Part shown: in pieces, positions 35,518-45,592 of the stretch | How the letters are laid out: each line of letters starts with the position of its first letter | Position numbering within the stretch: the first letter of the stretch is position 1 | Notes under the pieces: model-generated | What the model was told of the DNA's origin: nothing | What the model saw: the letters and a program-made list of their open reading frames with translations, nothing else | Database searches by the model: none | Source: Psoroptes ovis | Taxonomy: Eukaryota > Arthropoda > Arachnida > Sarcoptiformes > Psoroptidae | Assembly: GCA_002943765.1 (NCBI GenBank) | Contig: PQWQ01000001.1 | Span: 4,127,501 to 4,191,500 of the forward strand | DNA length: 64,000 bases | Reading direction: 5' to 3' | Position numbers and translations under genes: made by a program

Positions 35518-38346
35518 TTATTCATCATCATCAATATCATGAGTGTCATCTGTATCATCGGTGTCATCTGAATCATCATCGTCATCGGAATCAGCATCGT
35601 CTTCAGAATCATCATCGTCATGATCATCATCATCATTGTCGTCAGCATCACGGGTATCTTCAATGTTTTCATCAACGTCTTCATCGTCAAACTTATCATA
35701 ATCATCGTTATCATCGTCAAAATCATCATCATCATCTTCATCATTATTAATAGAGAAAAAATCTTTCTCTAAAAATTCAGAATTGTACAAATTTAGCGCT
35801 AATCGATTCTGATAGTGATTCGCCATTGATAAAGCAGGATTTCTCCTATTTTTCGATGTAAGGATCGAATTTTTATGTAATTGGTGAAAACGCTCATATT
35901 TGTACGAAGAATTGCGATATATGCAACCGAATTCCTTTGCGTCTTGGTAATAATGGAGTAAATTATGGAGTTTGGGGGTGATTGTTTCACCTAAATCCAC
36001 GAAACATTTCATTATTTTGATTGATGTTTTTCTCAATCTTTTGATTTCATTTTCGCCAAGAACAAAAGAGTGTGATAGAATGGCGAATTCTTTGGCACTG
36101 CTATACATTTTCCGCAAAATTGGTTCGGAAGAAATTTTTTTCCCCGTTTTTTTGACCAATTTTGCAAACGAAATGAAGAATTTATACTTCTAGAAATCGG
36201 AAGCAGAAAATGATTCACATTCAAATAAAAAAGAATGGAAACTTACCATGTTTGCGGTACCTTTTATTTTGATAATTTTGGTTTTCGCGGTACCTCTAAT
36301 GTTGACGCCAATCTTTCGTTTTCGACAACAATCGGACAATTTTTTGCAGTCCACTCCCAAAATTTGGATGATCATAATGATGATTTTTTCAACGATGCCT
36401 TCATCAACGTCATGCATGACATCGAATGCCGCCAGTTCATAAATTGGTATGCCCGGCAAGCAACCAAAAACCGAGGATTTTTTCAAACCATATTTGGTTT
36501 TCAATGTCGATGCATCAGTTGCTGCGAAATCGATGTTTTCTTTCAATTTCTCCAACTCTTTCATCGAACCTTTCGCTCCACACTTGCGGCAGACAAATGA
36601 TTCTGGTCTAAACGATTGTTTAAAACCGAGGAATTCATAAATTGCTTTATTGTCGCCGCATACCGATGAAATTGCCACTCTGATATTGATGTTCAGATGA
36701 TGATTTTCATTGAAGACGATCTTTTTAGGTATCCCTGTTAATACAGATAAACTTTAGTTTAAGATGTTTCTTTAAATAAAATTATATTTGCATTACCTGT
36801 GATCATCATCTCTTTGATATCATCTACAATCGGTTTGAATGCATCATTGATGTCATATTGATGCATCTCCATCTGATGCCGATTGATCAAAGCGATCAAA
36901 AAAATATTCTTTTGTTTAAGTCGGAATCGGATTGGAATATTCACACAAGACATGTATAAAGCGATGTAAGTGTGATATTTGCTGCTAGGTCCTAATGGAT
37001 TAACGATTGAGAAATCATCAATCCCCAATTCGACCTGTAATCTGCCAATAAAATATTGTTTGCGCTGTCCACTGCACTTGAGATGTTCGGCAGTGATCTC
37101 CAGACTACATTGACCCTGGTACATCTCATTAATCAATTGCTTGACGATGTACTTGTTGTTCAATATGAGCCGGATGATAGCACTGGGTCTTACCCAAGTA
37201 AATTTGAAATGACTATTCAAATTTGCTTTGCTGGCCCAGGACTCATGAACTAAATCATATCAATAAAATAATCATCAATAAATGAATACTGAACTAGTGA
37301 ATATTAAAGTAACCCGGCGATATGTATGTCGGTAATGTTTTGATAAACCGCTCTAACGTTTGCGGCGTGTTAAAAGCTTGAATCAATGCTTGATCCGTGA
37401 ACTCTTTATCTTCGTCGTCGAGATGGTAACCATATTTTAGAGATATAGGATGCGACCGACACAATTCTTTCATTGAACAGAAGCCATTATACCTAGATGT
37501 TAAAATTTCCACTAAATATTTGGTGTGTTTTTTCTTTTTCTCTGATGGTACATTTCTGAATACTGAGAATTCAGTTATCTTTTCTTGTTCATCATCGGTA
37601 ACTAATCAATATATATTATATTTAAATTATAATAATTATTCAATAAATTCCGCTGGTGACTTACAATTCCATGAATTGACATCTTGAATCAAAAGATATT
37701 CATCATCCTCGATATGATTATCAGCACGATATTCAACATTGTGTGCGACAACCAAATCATCATCGTCCAAATTTATGACTTCAGGTTCATCACCATGAAT
37801 TTCTGAAAAAATATTATAATGATGATAATTGTAAGAAATCAATATTATGCTAAATATTTGTATGTATAATTTACCTTCTGTATTATCATCATCAGCAATC
37901 GCACCCATATCAGCATCATCTTCATGATGAACATTTTCACCATGTGACTCTTCGGGAAGTGACTCTTCGGGAACTATCCAAAAATAAAATTGAATAATAA
38001 ATATCATGTCAGAAAATTATCTTGACTACATACGTGGTTCATCATCAATAATCATTGGTTCTTCCTCGTGAGCGGTTGTCGGTTGTTGCACGCTATATGT
38101 TACAAAATTTTTTAAAAATATTAATCAATCAGATATTCGAACTCACCTTCGGAAATCTTTGTGATATTTTGTGAAATGGTTGGAAAATTCTTTCCTGGTG
38201 GAAAAATAATATTTTCTGCCGCGAATCTCTTTTAGGTCATCGCAAATGTAGCATTTCATTAACAATCCAGTTCCAGGTCCTTTTTCTTTGATTCGTTGTT
38301 CACTTTCACGTAATTTTGCAAGGAAATTTTTGTGTTTTTCATCCAT
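35518..38346 (-). CDS. Transposase-like protein with N-terminal C2H2 finger and acidic tail (domesticated or recent element gene)
   Basis: Eight exons in transcript order: 38346..38147, 38092..38034, 37973..37875, 37802..37665, 37601..37314, 37249..36797, 36734..36247, 36189..35518; all GT-AG and in phase, 798 residues. Residues 1-67 hold a C2H2-type finger (CYICDD...HFTKYH). Acidic linkers follow, then blocks typical of a widespread but poorly named animal transposon-derived family: VNPLGPSSKYHTYIALYMS, NIFLIALINRHQMEMHQYD, SVCGDNKAIYEFLGFKQSF, ESFVCRKCGAKGSM, AFDVMHDVDEGIVEK, and TPKLHNLLHYYQDAKEFG with YKYERFHQLHK. The last 80 residues are almost all Asp/Glu. No frameshift or stop is found. 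I cannot assign the superfamily or prove catalytic activity. Confidence 0.8.
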
Positions 38347-39434
38347 GGCAAAATAAAAAAATTCAAAAAAAAACTAAGTTGACAAAATCACAAAACAAAA
38401 TATCGATTCTAATCAATACAAACAAACTGACTGGACCAAGGAAAGAAACGGTGTTTAAATATGGTGTTTCACATATCTTATTTTCTGATTCTTCTTGTCT
38501 TGTTAAAAAATTTTCAACAAATATCGTAAAATTTTTTCACACGACAAGGTTCGGGTCTTTCGATATTTTATTTCAAATACACGATGGTCATAGAAAGGAT
38601 AGAACAGGTGCCAGATGGTATTATTGCAACTGTGGCAAATAAGATGGTCTGTGGTGAAACGAATAAAAATCTCACCAAATTGACATTTCTAAAAGTGTCA
38701 TAAAAAAAAATTTCATTTGGTCATTTTGTGAATAATCCTTTCTGTCGCCAGTCGCTATTTTTTTTTTTTTTTTTTTGATATTAATATTTTCTTTTCATAA
38801 TTTCTCCAATTATTTTCCATTTCTCGCTAATTACTTTTCTACCTTTGTCTATGCGCGAAACATTTCTTTGATTAATTTTTGGCGACAGAGAAGATTAAGC
38901 GATGGTCATCAGCAAAACCCTTAAGCTAATACCTCAATGAATAAATTTTTTGTACAGCTATAAGGCCGGCATCAAAGACACAGACAATCGTCTCCATGGG
39001 CCTGGCCTAATGGAATTGACTTTTCTCACCAGATCGAAATGCCTGTAAAATTGTTAAAGACCTTTCTAGCAATTTCTTGCGGTCAGTTCTTTTGATGTTC
39101 GACTGAACATTAATTACATTTTTCAATTATCATATTTCTTTCTGAGAATAGATATTTTTGTATATTCAATTTCAATGAAACATCAATAATCAATCAATGA
39201 ATTTCCTTTATTTTACGTTAATTTCATGATAAATTTGAATATAAATTCATAATTACCAAATTAGCAAAATTCTTTTAACATTTAATTTATTTCTTCATTA
39301 TTATTTAATTAATTCATTAAACAAATTTGATCAAGAATCAAATTTAAATTCAAAACATAGAAAAGAGATTTACATAGATGAAACACATTAACAAATAAGT
39401 GGTGTGGATGATGATGATGATGAGATGAATGCAA
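38347..39434. other. Spacer between the two C2H2 genes, with possible transposon debris
   Basis: About 1.1 kb. A stretch at 38890-39080 is less AT-rich than its surroundings and looks like repeat debris. A 10-bp inverted pair, TCTGTCGCCA near 38742 and TGGCGACAGA near 38881, brackets a T-run. The plus frame at 38316-38642 has no family similarity. Promoter sequence for the transposase-like gene should lie at the left edge. Confidence 0.4.
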
Positions 39435-39892
39435 TTATTTACGTTCTTGACCATCAATATGAGCGGTCGCTTCTTTATTATCATCATCACCATTGTCATT
39501 ATTCAACTCATCGAGATCTGTTCAAAGAAAAAAAAATCAAATAATAAATATTATTTCTAAAAAATCGTATTGATAATTCACGCGACTAATCATAATCAAT
39601 AATTGATTCCCCCATTAAGAGGTGTCGGTTGTTTTATTTTACATATAACCTGATTAATTTGATAATAATTAATTGAATATTCAAACTTACCTATTGAAAT
39701 ATCATGATATTTTTTTAAATGGGCAGAAAATTCTTGCCGGGTTGATAAATAAAATTTTGGACCACGCATTTCTCTAAGATCATCGCATATGCAACATCTT
39801 AGCAGCAACCTTGATCCTGTTCTCTTGATTAATTCTTCACTTCGGCGTAATTTGTTGAATAATTCTTTAAGTTTTTCTCGATATTCATCCAT
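39435..39892 (-). CDS. Finger-only paralogue of the transposase-like gene's first exon
   Basis: Exons 39892..39691 and 39517..39435, joined in phase 1 across a 173-bp intron; 94 residues. Exon 1 is clearly homologous, end to end, to exon 1 of the neighbouring gene at 38346..38147: it starts MDEYREKLKELFNKLRRSE, has the same CCICDDLREMRGPKFYLSTR block and the same histidine pair (HLKKYH). The donor also lies at the matching place. Exon 2 supplies only a short acidic tail (LDELNNDNGDDDNKE) and stops. No transposase core follows. It may be a truncated duplicate or a stand-alone DNA-binding protein. An in-frame ATG at 39922 is possible, but 39892 aligns with the paralogue's start. Confidence 0.6.
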
Positions 39893-41304
39893 GACCAAGC
39901 AAACGAATTTGAAAATGTTCACAAAATATAAATTTCACCAATTCAGATATCAATAATCGAAGTCGTGTTTAATAAGACAATGAATTGTGATACAAGTGAA
40001 AAAGTTAATATATTCACAAAAGGAAATAGAAATTTTTATTATCTAATCGAAAATGAAATAGAAATCGAAATTGGGTGCACGAAAATTTGACAAGATCAAA
40101 GAAAATTTTTTCAAAGATAAATTCGAAATTGGTCTAAAAGTTTACCACCAATGACCTTAATATTTTTCAAAAAAATCCGTGATACGATACACAATTAATC
40201 GAGGATCAAGTCAAATTAAATATTTAATTCAATGACAATTTTTAAAATAAATTTGAATATTAATTCCTTATTGCTGGATAGGCCAAATTATTCATTTGAC
40301 TTATTTTCCATGATTATAATTAATCAAGAATTTAATTTTAATTCAAAATCATATGAATTTAACATTGAAATCCTCATTCAAAATTTGAAAAAATTCCAAG
40401 TCCGAATTCAATGGAAAAAAATTGAAAAATAATGAATTTTCAATGGGAAAAATTGAAAAATAATGCATTTTCAATGGGAAAAATTGAAAAATAATGCATT
40501 TTCAATGGGAAAAAATTGAAAAAATTTTCTAAGTCCGAATTTTATTTTTTTTTACGGCTATTTCAACAAAACATGTCGATCAGTGTTAAATAGTCGCATG
40601 CAGCCGTACCTTTCACAATGCTTTCTGTTGAGGGTTAATAGTTTTCAGTGCAATTTTATAGTAAATTAATATTTTGAAGAAAAAAAATATGTCATTGATT
40701 TTTCCTATTAAAATTAATATTAATATCAATATTAATATAATACAATTTTTATTTATTAAAAAAAATCGAAATTAAAATTAATATTATCGTAAATTGTTAT
40801 TTCAGTAAATGAAATATAGACATGTATATTTAAATGTGTAATATATCTTCATCATCATCATCATCATCAATAATGAATTATAATGAAAACATTGCAATAA
40901 AACAAATGATTGCCATTCGGTTGTCTGTTAACAAATTTCATTTAACATGATATAACAGATTTATTGCTGTTGTTTATTGGTGAACAATTTGTTGGTATAT
41001 TGCATATTTAAAATGATAATATAAAACACAATATAAATAATTTGATTCTAAAATTTTCATTTGAAACAAATCAAAAAAAAAGAAAATCAAACTGATTCAT
41101 TTGACTAAACATATCTCCATTGCGACCAACTGTTTATTCTGTTTAATTTTATTTTTGTGAACATACAAGTCAGTCATTTATTTATTTTGATTTTGAATCA
41201 TTACCAAAATCATATCGACCAATATTCTTATTTGTTTTTGAAAAATTTTATTTGATATTTATTTTTGTCACCGTCGTTGAATATTCATACATTGAAAAAA
41301 AAAA
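39893..41304. other. Intergenic upstream of the neuropeptide-like gene
   Basis: AT-rich spacer of 1.4 kb with a four-copy 31-bp minisatellite (40407-40520) and an ATC tract near 40850-40869. The last few hundred bases should include the promoter and 5' UTR of the precursor gene. Confidence 0.5.
40375..40542. repeat. 31-bp minisatellite, four copies, within a longer direct repeat
   Basis: Units starting TTCAATGG at 40407, 40439, 40470 and 40501, each running through AAAAATTGAAAAATAATG; period 32, 31, 31. The array is flanked on both sides by AAGTCCGAATT (near 40398 and 40530), as if a longer segment was duplicated first. Confidence 0.85.
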
Positions 41305-41757
41305 ATGCAAACGAAAATTGTAAAATTATCAATCACAATCATTGTTTGTTGTATGCAACTAATAATCATCAATACAACAATCATCAATGGTTGGCATATT
41401 GGTTATTATCCAGATTATATTGATAATCAATATGTTAATGAAAATAATAATCATCGATCGAATATAAATGATAAATATATGATTATTGAAGTTGAACGTA
41501 ATTTAAATAATTTATTAGATAATAATAATGGTGATAATGAGAATTTCAATGATAATGCTTTGGACATTGGCATCAGAAATAAACGTGGCGATGAAACAAT
41601 CAGTGCTGATAATGGTAGCGATAAAGATGTATCGAACATAAGAAAACCATTATTGTTCAAACGAGCAACAACAAACGTACGTAAACCATTATTATTCAAA
41701 CGTTTTATATCGGAAATAAATAATCGATTGGACATGGGATCGGAACAACAAATGTGA
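41305..41757 (+). CDS. Putative neuropeptide precursor with two RKPLLF-ending peptides
   Basis: Single exon, 150 residues, ATG at 41305. Residues 1-29 form a clear signal peptide (SITIIVCCMQLIIINTTIING). Three dibasic Lys-Arg sites follow at residues 93-94, 119-120 and 132-133. Cleavage there would release a 24-residue peptide (95-118) ending NIRKPLLF, an 11-residue peptide (121-131) ending NVRKPLLF, and a 17-residue C-terminal spacer. The two repeats share [IV]RKPLLF directly before Lys-Arg, the normal arrangement for multi-copy neuropeptides. There is no Gly before the cleavage sites, so the C-termini would not be amidated. I do not recognise the peptide as any named arthropod family. Secretion and prohormone processing are inferred. 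Confidence 0.7.
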   Translation: MQTKIVKLSITIIVCCMQLIIINTTIINGWHIGYYPDYIDNQYVNENNNHRSNINDKYMIIEVERNLNNLLDNNNGDNENFNDNALDIGIRNKRGDETISADNGSDKDVSNIRKPLLFKRATTNVRKPLLFKRFISEINNRLDMGSEQQM

Positions 41758-42210
41758 ACAAACGTTTATTGATGGAAATTATTGATGGCGATTCTTTCGA
41801 TAAATTATTTATTAAATCATGATTCATCAAATCATACCATTAACATTCCATAATGAAATCACTTAATTTCTTGTTAAATCATTATTCTTAAATCATTTAT
41901 ATTTATTGTTATGAATTCTCTATTTTTTTCTCTCTTATTTTCTAATTTAAATGATAATAAAACTAATCAATCAATAAAAAATTTGATTTTTAAAATTAAA
42001 GGATGAATGAATTTTTGTAAAAAAAAATGTGAAATGTTTCCTTTTTTTAAATTTTTTCAAAAAAGCGAAATGCTATTTCGACAGATGTGAGCTCCTGAAG
42101 TATAAATAGTTTTGTTTGTTTTTATGATCATCACAATTTTTGCAAGTCACACTTTTGACAGAACAAAATAACAAGAAGAAACTTAATTCAGTTTCAAATT
42201 CAAATAAAAA
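41758..42210. other. Intergenic between neuropeptide-like gene and PSMB1
   Basis: 3' UTR of the precursor gene, then a compact promoter for PSMB1. Nothing else is supported. Confidence 0.5.
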
Positions 42211-43108
42211 ATGAATTCAGTTTTGAGCGAAATGTCATCATCATCCAACGATAAGATAATCAATAGACAATTCAATCCATACACCAACAACGGAGGGTAA
42301 ATTTTTGTTTTTGTCTTGGATTGAAATTCATTGATATTCAAATTTATTTCTATCATTAGAACTTGTGTTGCAATCGCCGGTAAAGATTTTGCCATAATTG
42401 CATCTGATACACGTTTATCTGAAGGTTTCACCATTTATACACGTGATCAGCCTAAAGTATTTCGATTGTAAGTTTCAAATTAATCACTTTGATATCTTTG
42501 TAATATAATTTATTTTCGGATTAGAACTGACAAAACTGTTCTTGGATCAACCGGTTGCTGGTGCGATGTACTTACATTTGTTCGTATTCTTCAAGCTCGT
42601 ATCAAGGTATTATTTTTTTTGTTTGAATTATGAGAAATAAAATAAACTTTTGTTCTATTTCGATCAGTTATATTATAATGATCATGGTAGAATTATGAGT
42701 ACACAATCGATTGCACAATTGGTATCAAACATGTTGTATAGTAAACGTTTTTTTCCATACTACGTGTCGAATGTGGTCGTAGGTTTAGATGAAAACGGTG
42801 CTGGAGCTATTTACGGTTATGATCCTGTTGGTAGTTTCGATCGTGTAAAATATTTATCTACTGGTAGTTCATCACCATTAATACAACCATTATTAGACAG
42901 TCAAGTCGGTCATAAAAATCAAACAATTGTCGATCCATCGAATGCAGAATTGACTTTGGAAACAGCTAAACGTATTGTTAAGGATAGTTTTATTTCGGCT
43001 GCCGAGCGTGATATCTATTGTGGTGATGCAGCATCAATTCATGTTATAACAAAATCAAACATCGATGATGGTTTCACTGAAGAACGATTTCCACTTCGTA
43101 AAGATTAG
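42211..43108 (+). CDS. PSMB1: Proteasome subunit beta type-1 (beta 6)
   Basis: Exons 42211..42296, 42360..42467, 42525..42606, 42668..43108, 238 residues. This is one of the non-catalytic beta subunits of the 20S proteasome core. Recognisable blocks are FNPYTNNGGTCVAIAGKDFAI, SDTRLSEGFTIYTRD, LTDKTVLGSTG, SKRFFPYYVSNVVVGLDENG, YGYDPVGSFDR, QPLLDSQVGHKNQ, DSFISAAERDIYCGDA and the terminal PLRKD, which is typical of beta 6. The residue after the Gly-Gly is threonine, but the family is catalytically inactive in eukaryotes. It converges on the serine protease gene with 144 bp between stops; AATAAA at 43135 is a likely polyadenylation signal. Confidence 0.95.
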
Positions 43109-43252
43109 AAATATGTATTTTTTTAAATATTTTCAATAAAATGCAAAATGAAATGAATGAAAAATCACACATTTTTTAAATAAATAAATAAATATTTGCA
43201 GAAAATTTATATTTTTGTTTTTTTTCTTATATTTCATTTTAATGCCAATTGA

Positions 43253-45592
43253 TCATGTAAAATTCATGCCAGTATGTTGTGATATCCAATCGATATATTT
43301 CGAAACACGTGTAAATACATCTGGATAACCGGGAACAGCACATGGAATTGAAAACGATACTATACCAATCTGTATGGCTTGATTACCGCTCTTCAATATT
43401 AATGGACCTCCAGAGTCACCCTTTTTCAAATAAATCGTTAAATTTCGATATTGTAAAATGAATAATTCTTATATCATAAATTTGTGACTTACCATGCAAT
43501 TACCATGATGTGTTCTTCCAGCACAAACTTGATTAGTGGTCACTTGTATCACTCTGCTAAATGCTTGATGACATGTTTTGTGATCGACGACTATTAGATC
43601 AACACGTCTCATTAATTCAGGTGTCACACGATTATCTTTAGATACAAAACCCCATCCAGAAGAGCTACACAATCCATCATATTCCAATTCTGCTTGCTTC
43701 GAAAGACATATATTATTGATATATATTTTATCTGTTTGTACATAATTTATTGGTTGTGATAAGTGTAAAAGAGCTATGTCATTTTGACCAGTTCGCTGCC
43801 GCCATCCTTCATGGACAATTATTCTATCAACCGGAATCGTCACAGCATATTTTGAATCAGGTGTACGCCAATTCGTAGAACCAGCCATAATTTGTATCAT
43901 TCCAGGCGTATAAATACTTTTTAAGCTGAAATCAATCACGAAAATTTATTAATGAATAGTTGCAGACAATTTATCAAATTCTTACCTTTCGACACAATGA
44001 GCTGCAGTCATGATCCAGTGATTATTGAGAATCGAACCACCACAAAAATGTTGCCATCTCCATCGCCAATCTTGATTAGGAGGTCGAGGCTGAGGTTGAG
44101 GTTGCTGAGGCGGAGGCTGAGGCTTTGGTTGTGGGGGCTGCGGCGAAGGTTTTGGGAGAGGTTGTTGCGGTGGTGGCTGCGGCGAAGGATTCGGAAGAGG
44201 TTGTTGTGGTGGTGGCCGCGGCGAAGGATTCGGAAGAGGTTGTTGTGGTGGTGGCTGTGGCTGAGGTTTTGGTATAGGTTGTTGTGGTGGAGGGTGCGGC
44301 TGTGGTTGCGGGTGAGGTGGTAAAGGTGGCGGCGTCGGACTTGGCACTGGTTTCGGTCGTGGTACCGGCAATGGAATTATTATCGGCGGTCTCGGTGCTG
44401 AAGTTGGAACAGGCAGAACGATCGGAGGTATTTTGATGGGCGACTCTGTTGATGTTGGTGGCGACCATGTAGGCAAACGGGATATGGTTGGAATTGGCGG
44501 CGGCATCGTCGGCTTACTGGGAGTTGACCATGTCCAATATTTAGGTGTAGTGATACTAATCGGCGGTCTAGATGATCCGGTTGGAAATGGAGGAAATGAG
44601 GGCTTCCCCGGTGGCGGAAAACTTATTGTTGGAAATGGTCTAAGTGTTGTTGAACTAGGTAATGGTGGATATTTGATCGATGTAGGGAAAGAAATCGTGC
44701 TTGATGAAGTTATTGTTGATGTAGAACAGGGTGGTGCAGGTGTAGTCGTGGTTGTTGTTGTCGTTGTAGATGTTGTTGTGGTAGTTGTTGTCGTCGTTGT
44801 CGATGACGATGCTGTTGATGATGGCGGGGGTAATTTCGACGATGGAAAAGGTGGTAACGGTGGGAATGGTTGTGATGGCGGAGGGAATGGCTGTGATGGT
44901 GGTGGGAAAGGTTTTGACGGCGGTGGGAAAGGTTGTGATGGCGGAGGAAACTGTTGTGATGGTGGCGGAAATGGTTTTGGTTGATGACTCGGTGAGTCTT
45001 TATGACCTGATGGAGGTGGAAAAACATGATCCGGAGGAAATGTAGGCAATGGTGGATATAATGTTCCTTTTGATAATTGCCCATCAATAACAATGACATC
45101 TGGTGAGTTACTATTACTTGGCGGATAAACAGTAATGATCGAAGAATTCGAAGAACTTCCCATCCAATCTTGTATTTGTTCATCACTGTAATTGGCACCG
45201 CGTAATAAATCTTCAATCAGGATATTCATTGGATTTTTTTCCCAATATAGTTCATTGAATATTTCATCATCCTCTTCATCATCTTCAAAAATTGAATCAA
45301 TCGATGATGGTGATGCTGATGATGTATCATTAGAATTTTTATTAGCGTTTGCCATACGAACTCTAACACGCCTTTGTATCGATACTTGCCATGGAAATTC
45401 TCCTAATGATGCTATTTCACCATTAACAATGCGCGTTTGAAGTACATTGTTTGGAGGTGTAAATTCACCACATTCTAAAGGAACTATAGTGTCGAACGTA
45501 TTCAAAATTAATCTAAAATATGAAAAAAAATCATTTGAAAATTCTTACAGGAAATATCTAAATTTGATAAAAACTGTGATATTATCATCCAT
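43253..45592 (-). CDS. Secreted S1 serine protease with a large Pro/Thr-rich insertion in the catalytic domain
   Basis: Exons 45592..45549, 45512..43986, 43925..43493, 43420..43253; 723 residues. A signal peptide (MDDNITVFIKFRYFLLILN) precedes a short propeptide with a cysteine, an activation site R-IVNGE and the first strand (EFPWQVSIQRR). About 430 residues then interrupt the fold: an acidic/Asn part, repeats of QPFPPPS, a Thr run and PQPPPQQPLPNPSP repeats. The protease resumes at WQHFCGGSILNNHWIMTAAHC (catalytic His), NDIALL (Asp) and CMGDSGGP (Ser). The S1-pocket position corresponding to trypsin Asp189 is Gly, so trypsin specificity is unlikely. The insertion lies in the 37-loop and is one open frame with no intron signal needed. 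The Pro/Thr stretch could be a glycosylated or chitin-binding spacer (inference). Confidence 0.88.

Noticed and set aside
35460..35744. Met/Thr/Ile-rich minus frame over the Asp-rich tail of the transposase-like gene
   Set aside because: Frame shadow of the GAT/GAC tract; the Asp frame is continuous with conserved upstream blocks.
44433..44984. Long antisense Gly/Val/Asp-rich frame opposite the protease repeat
   Set aside because: It is the complement of the Pro/Thr-rich repeat; the repeat keeps all frames open. The minus frame carries the protease blocks at both ends.
44710..45216. Second minus-strand frame in the protease exon (His/Arg/Gln-rich)
   Set aside because: Alternative reading of the same repeat, without start context or family similarity.
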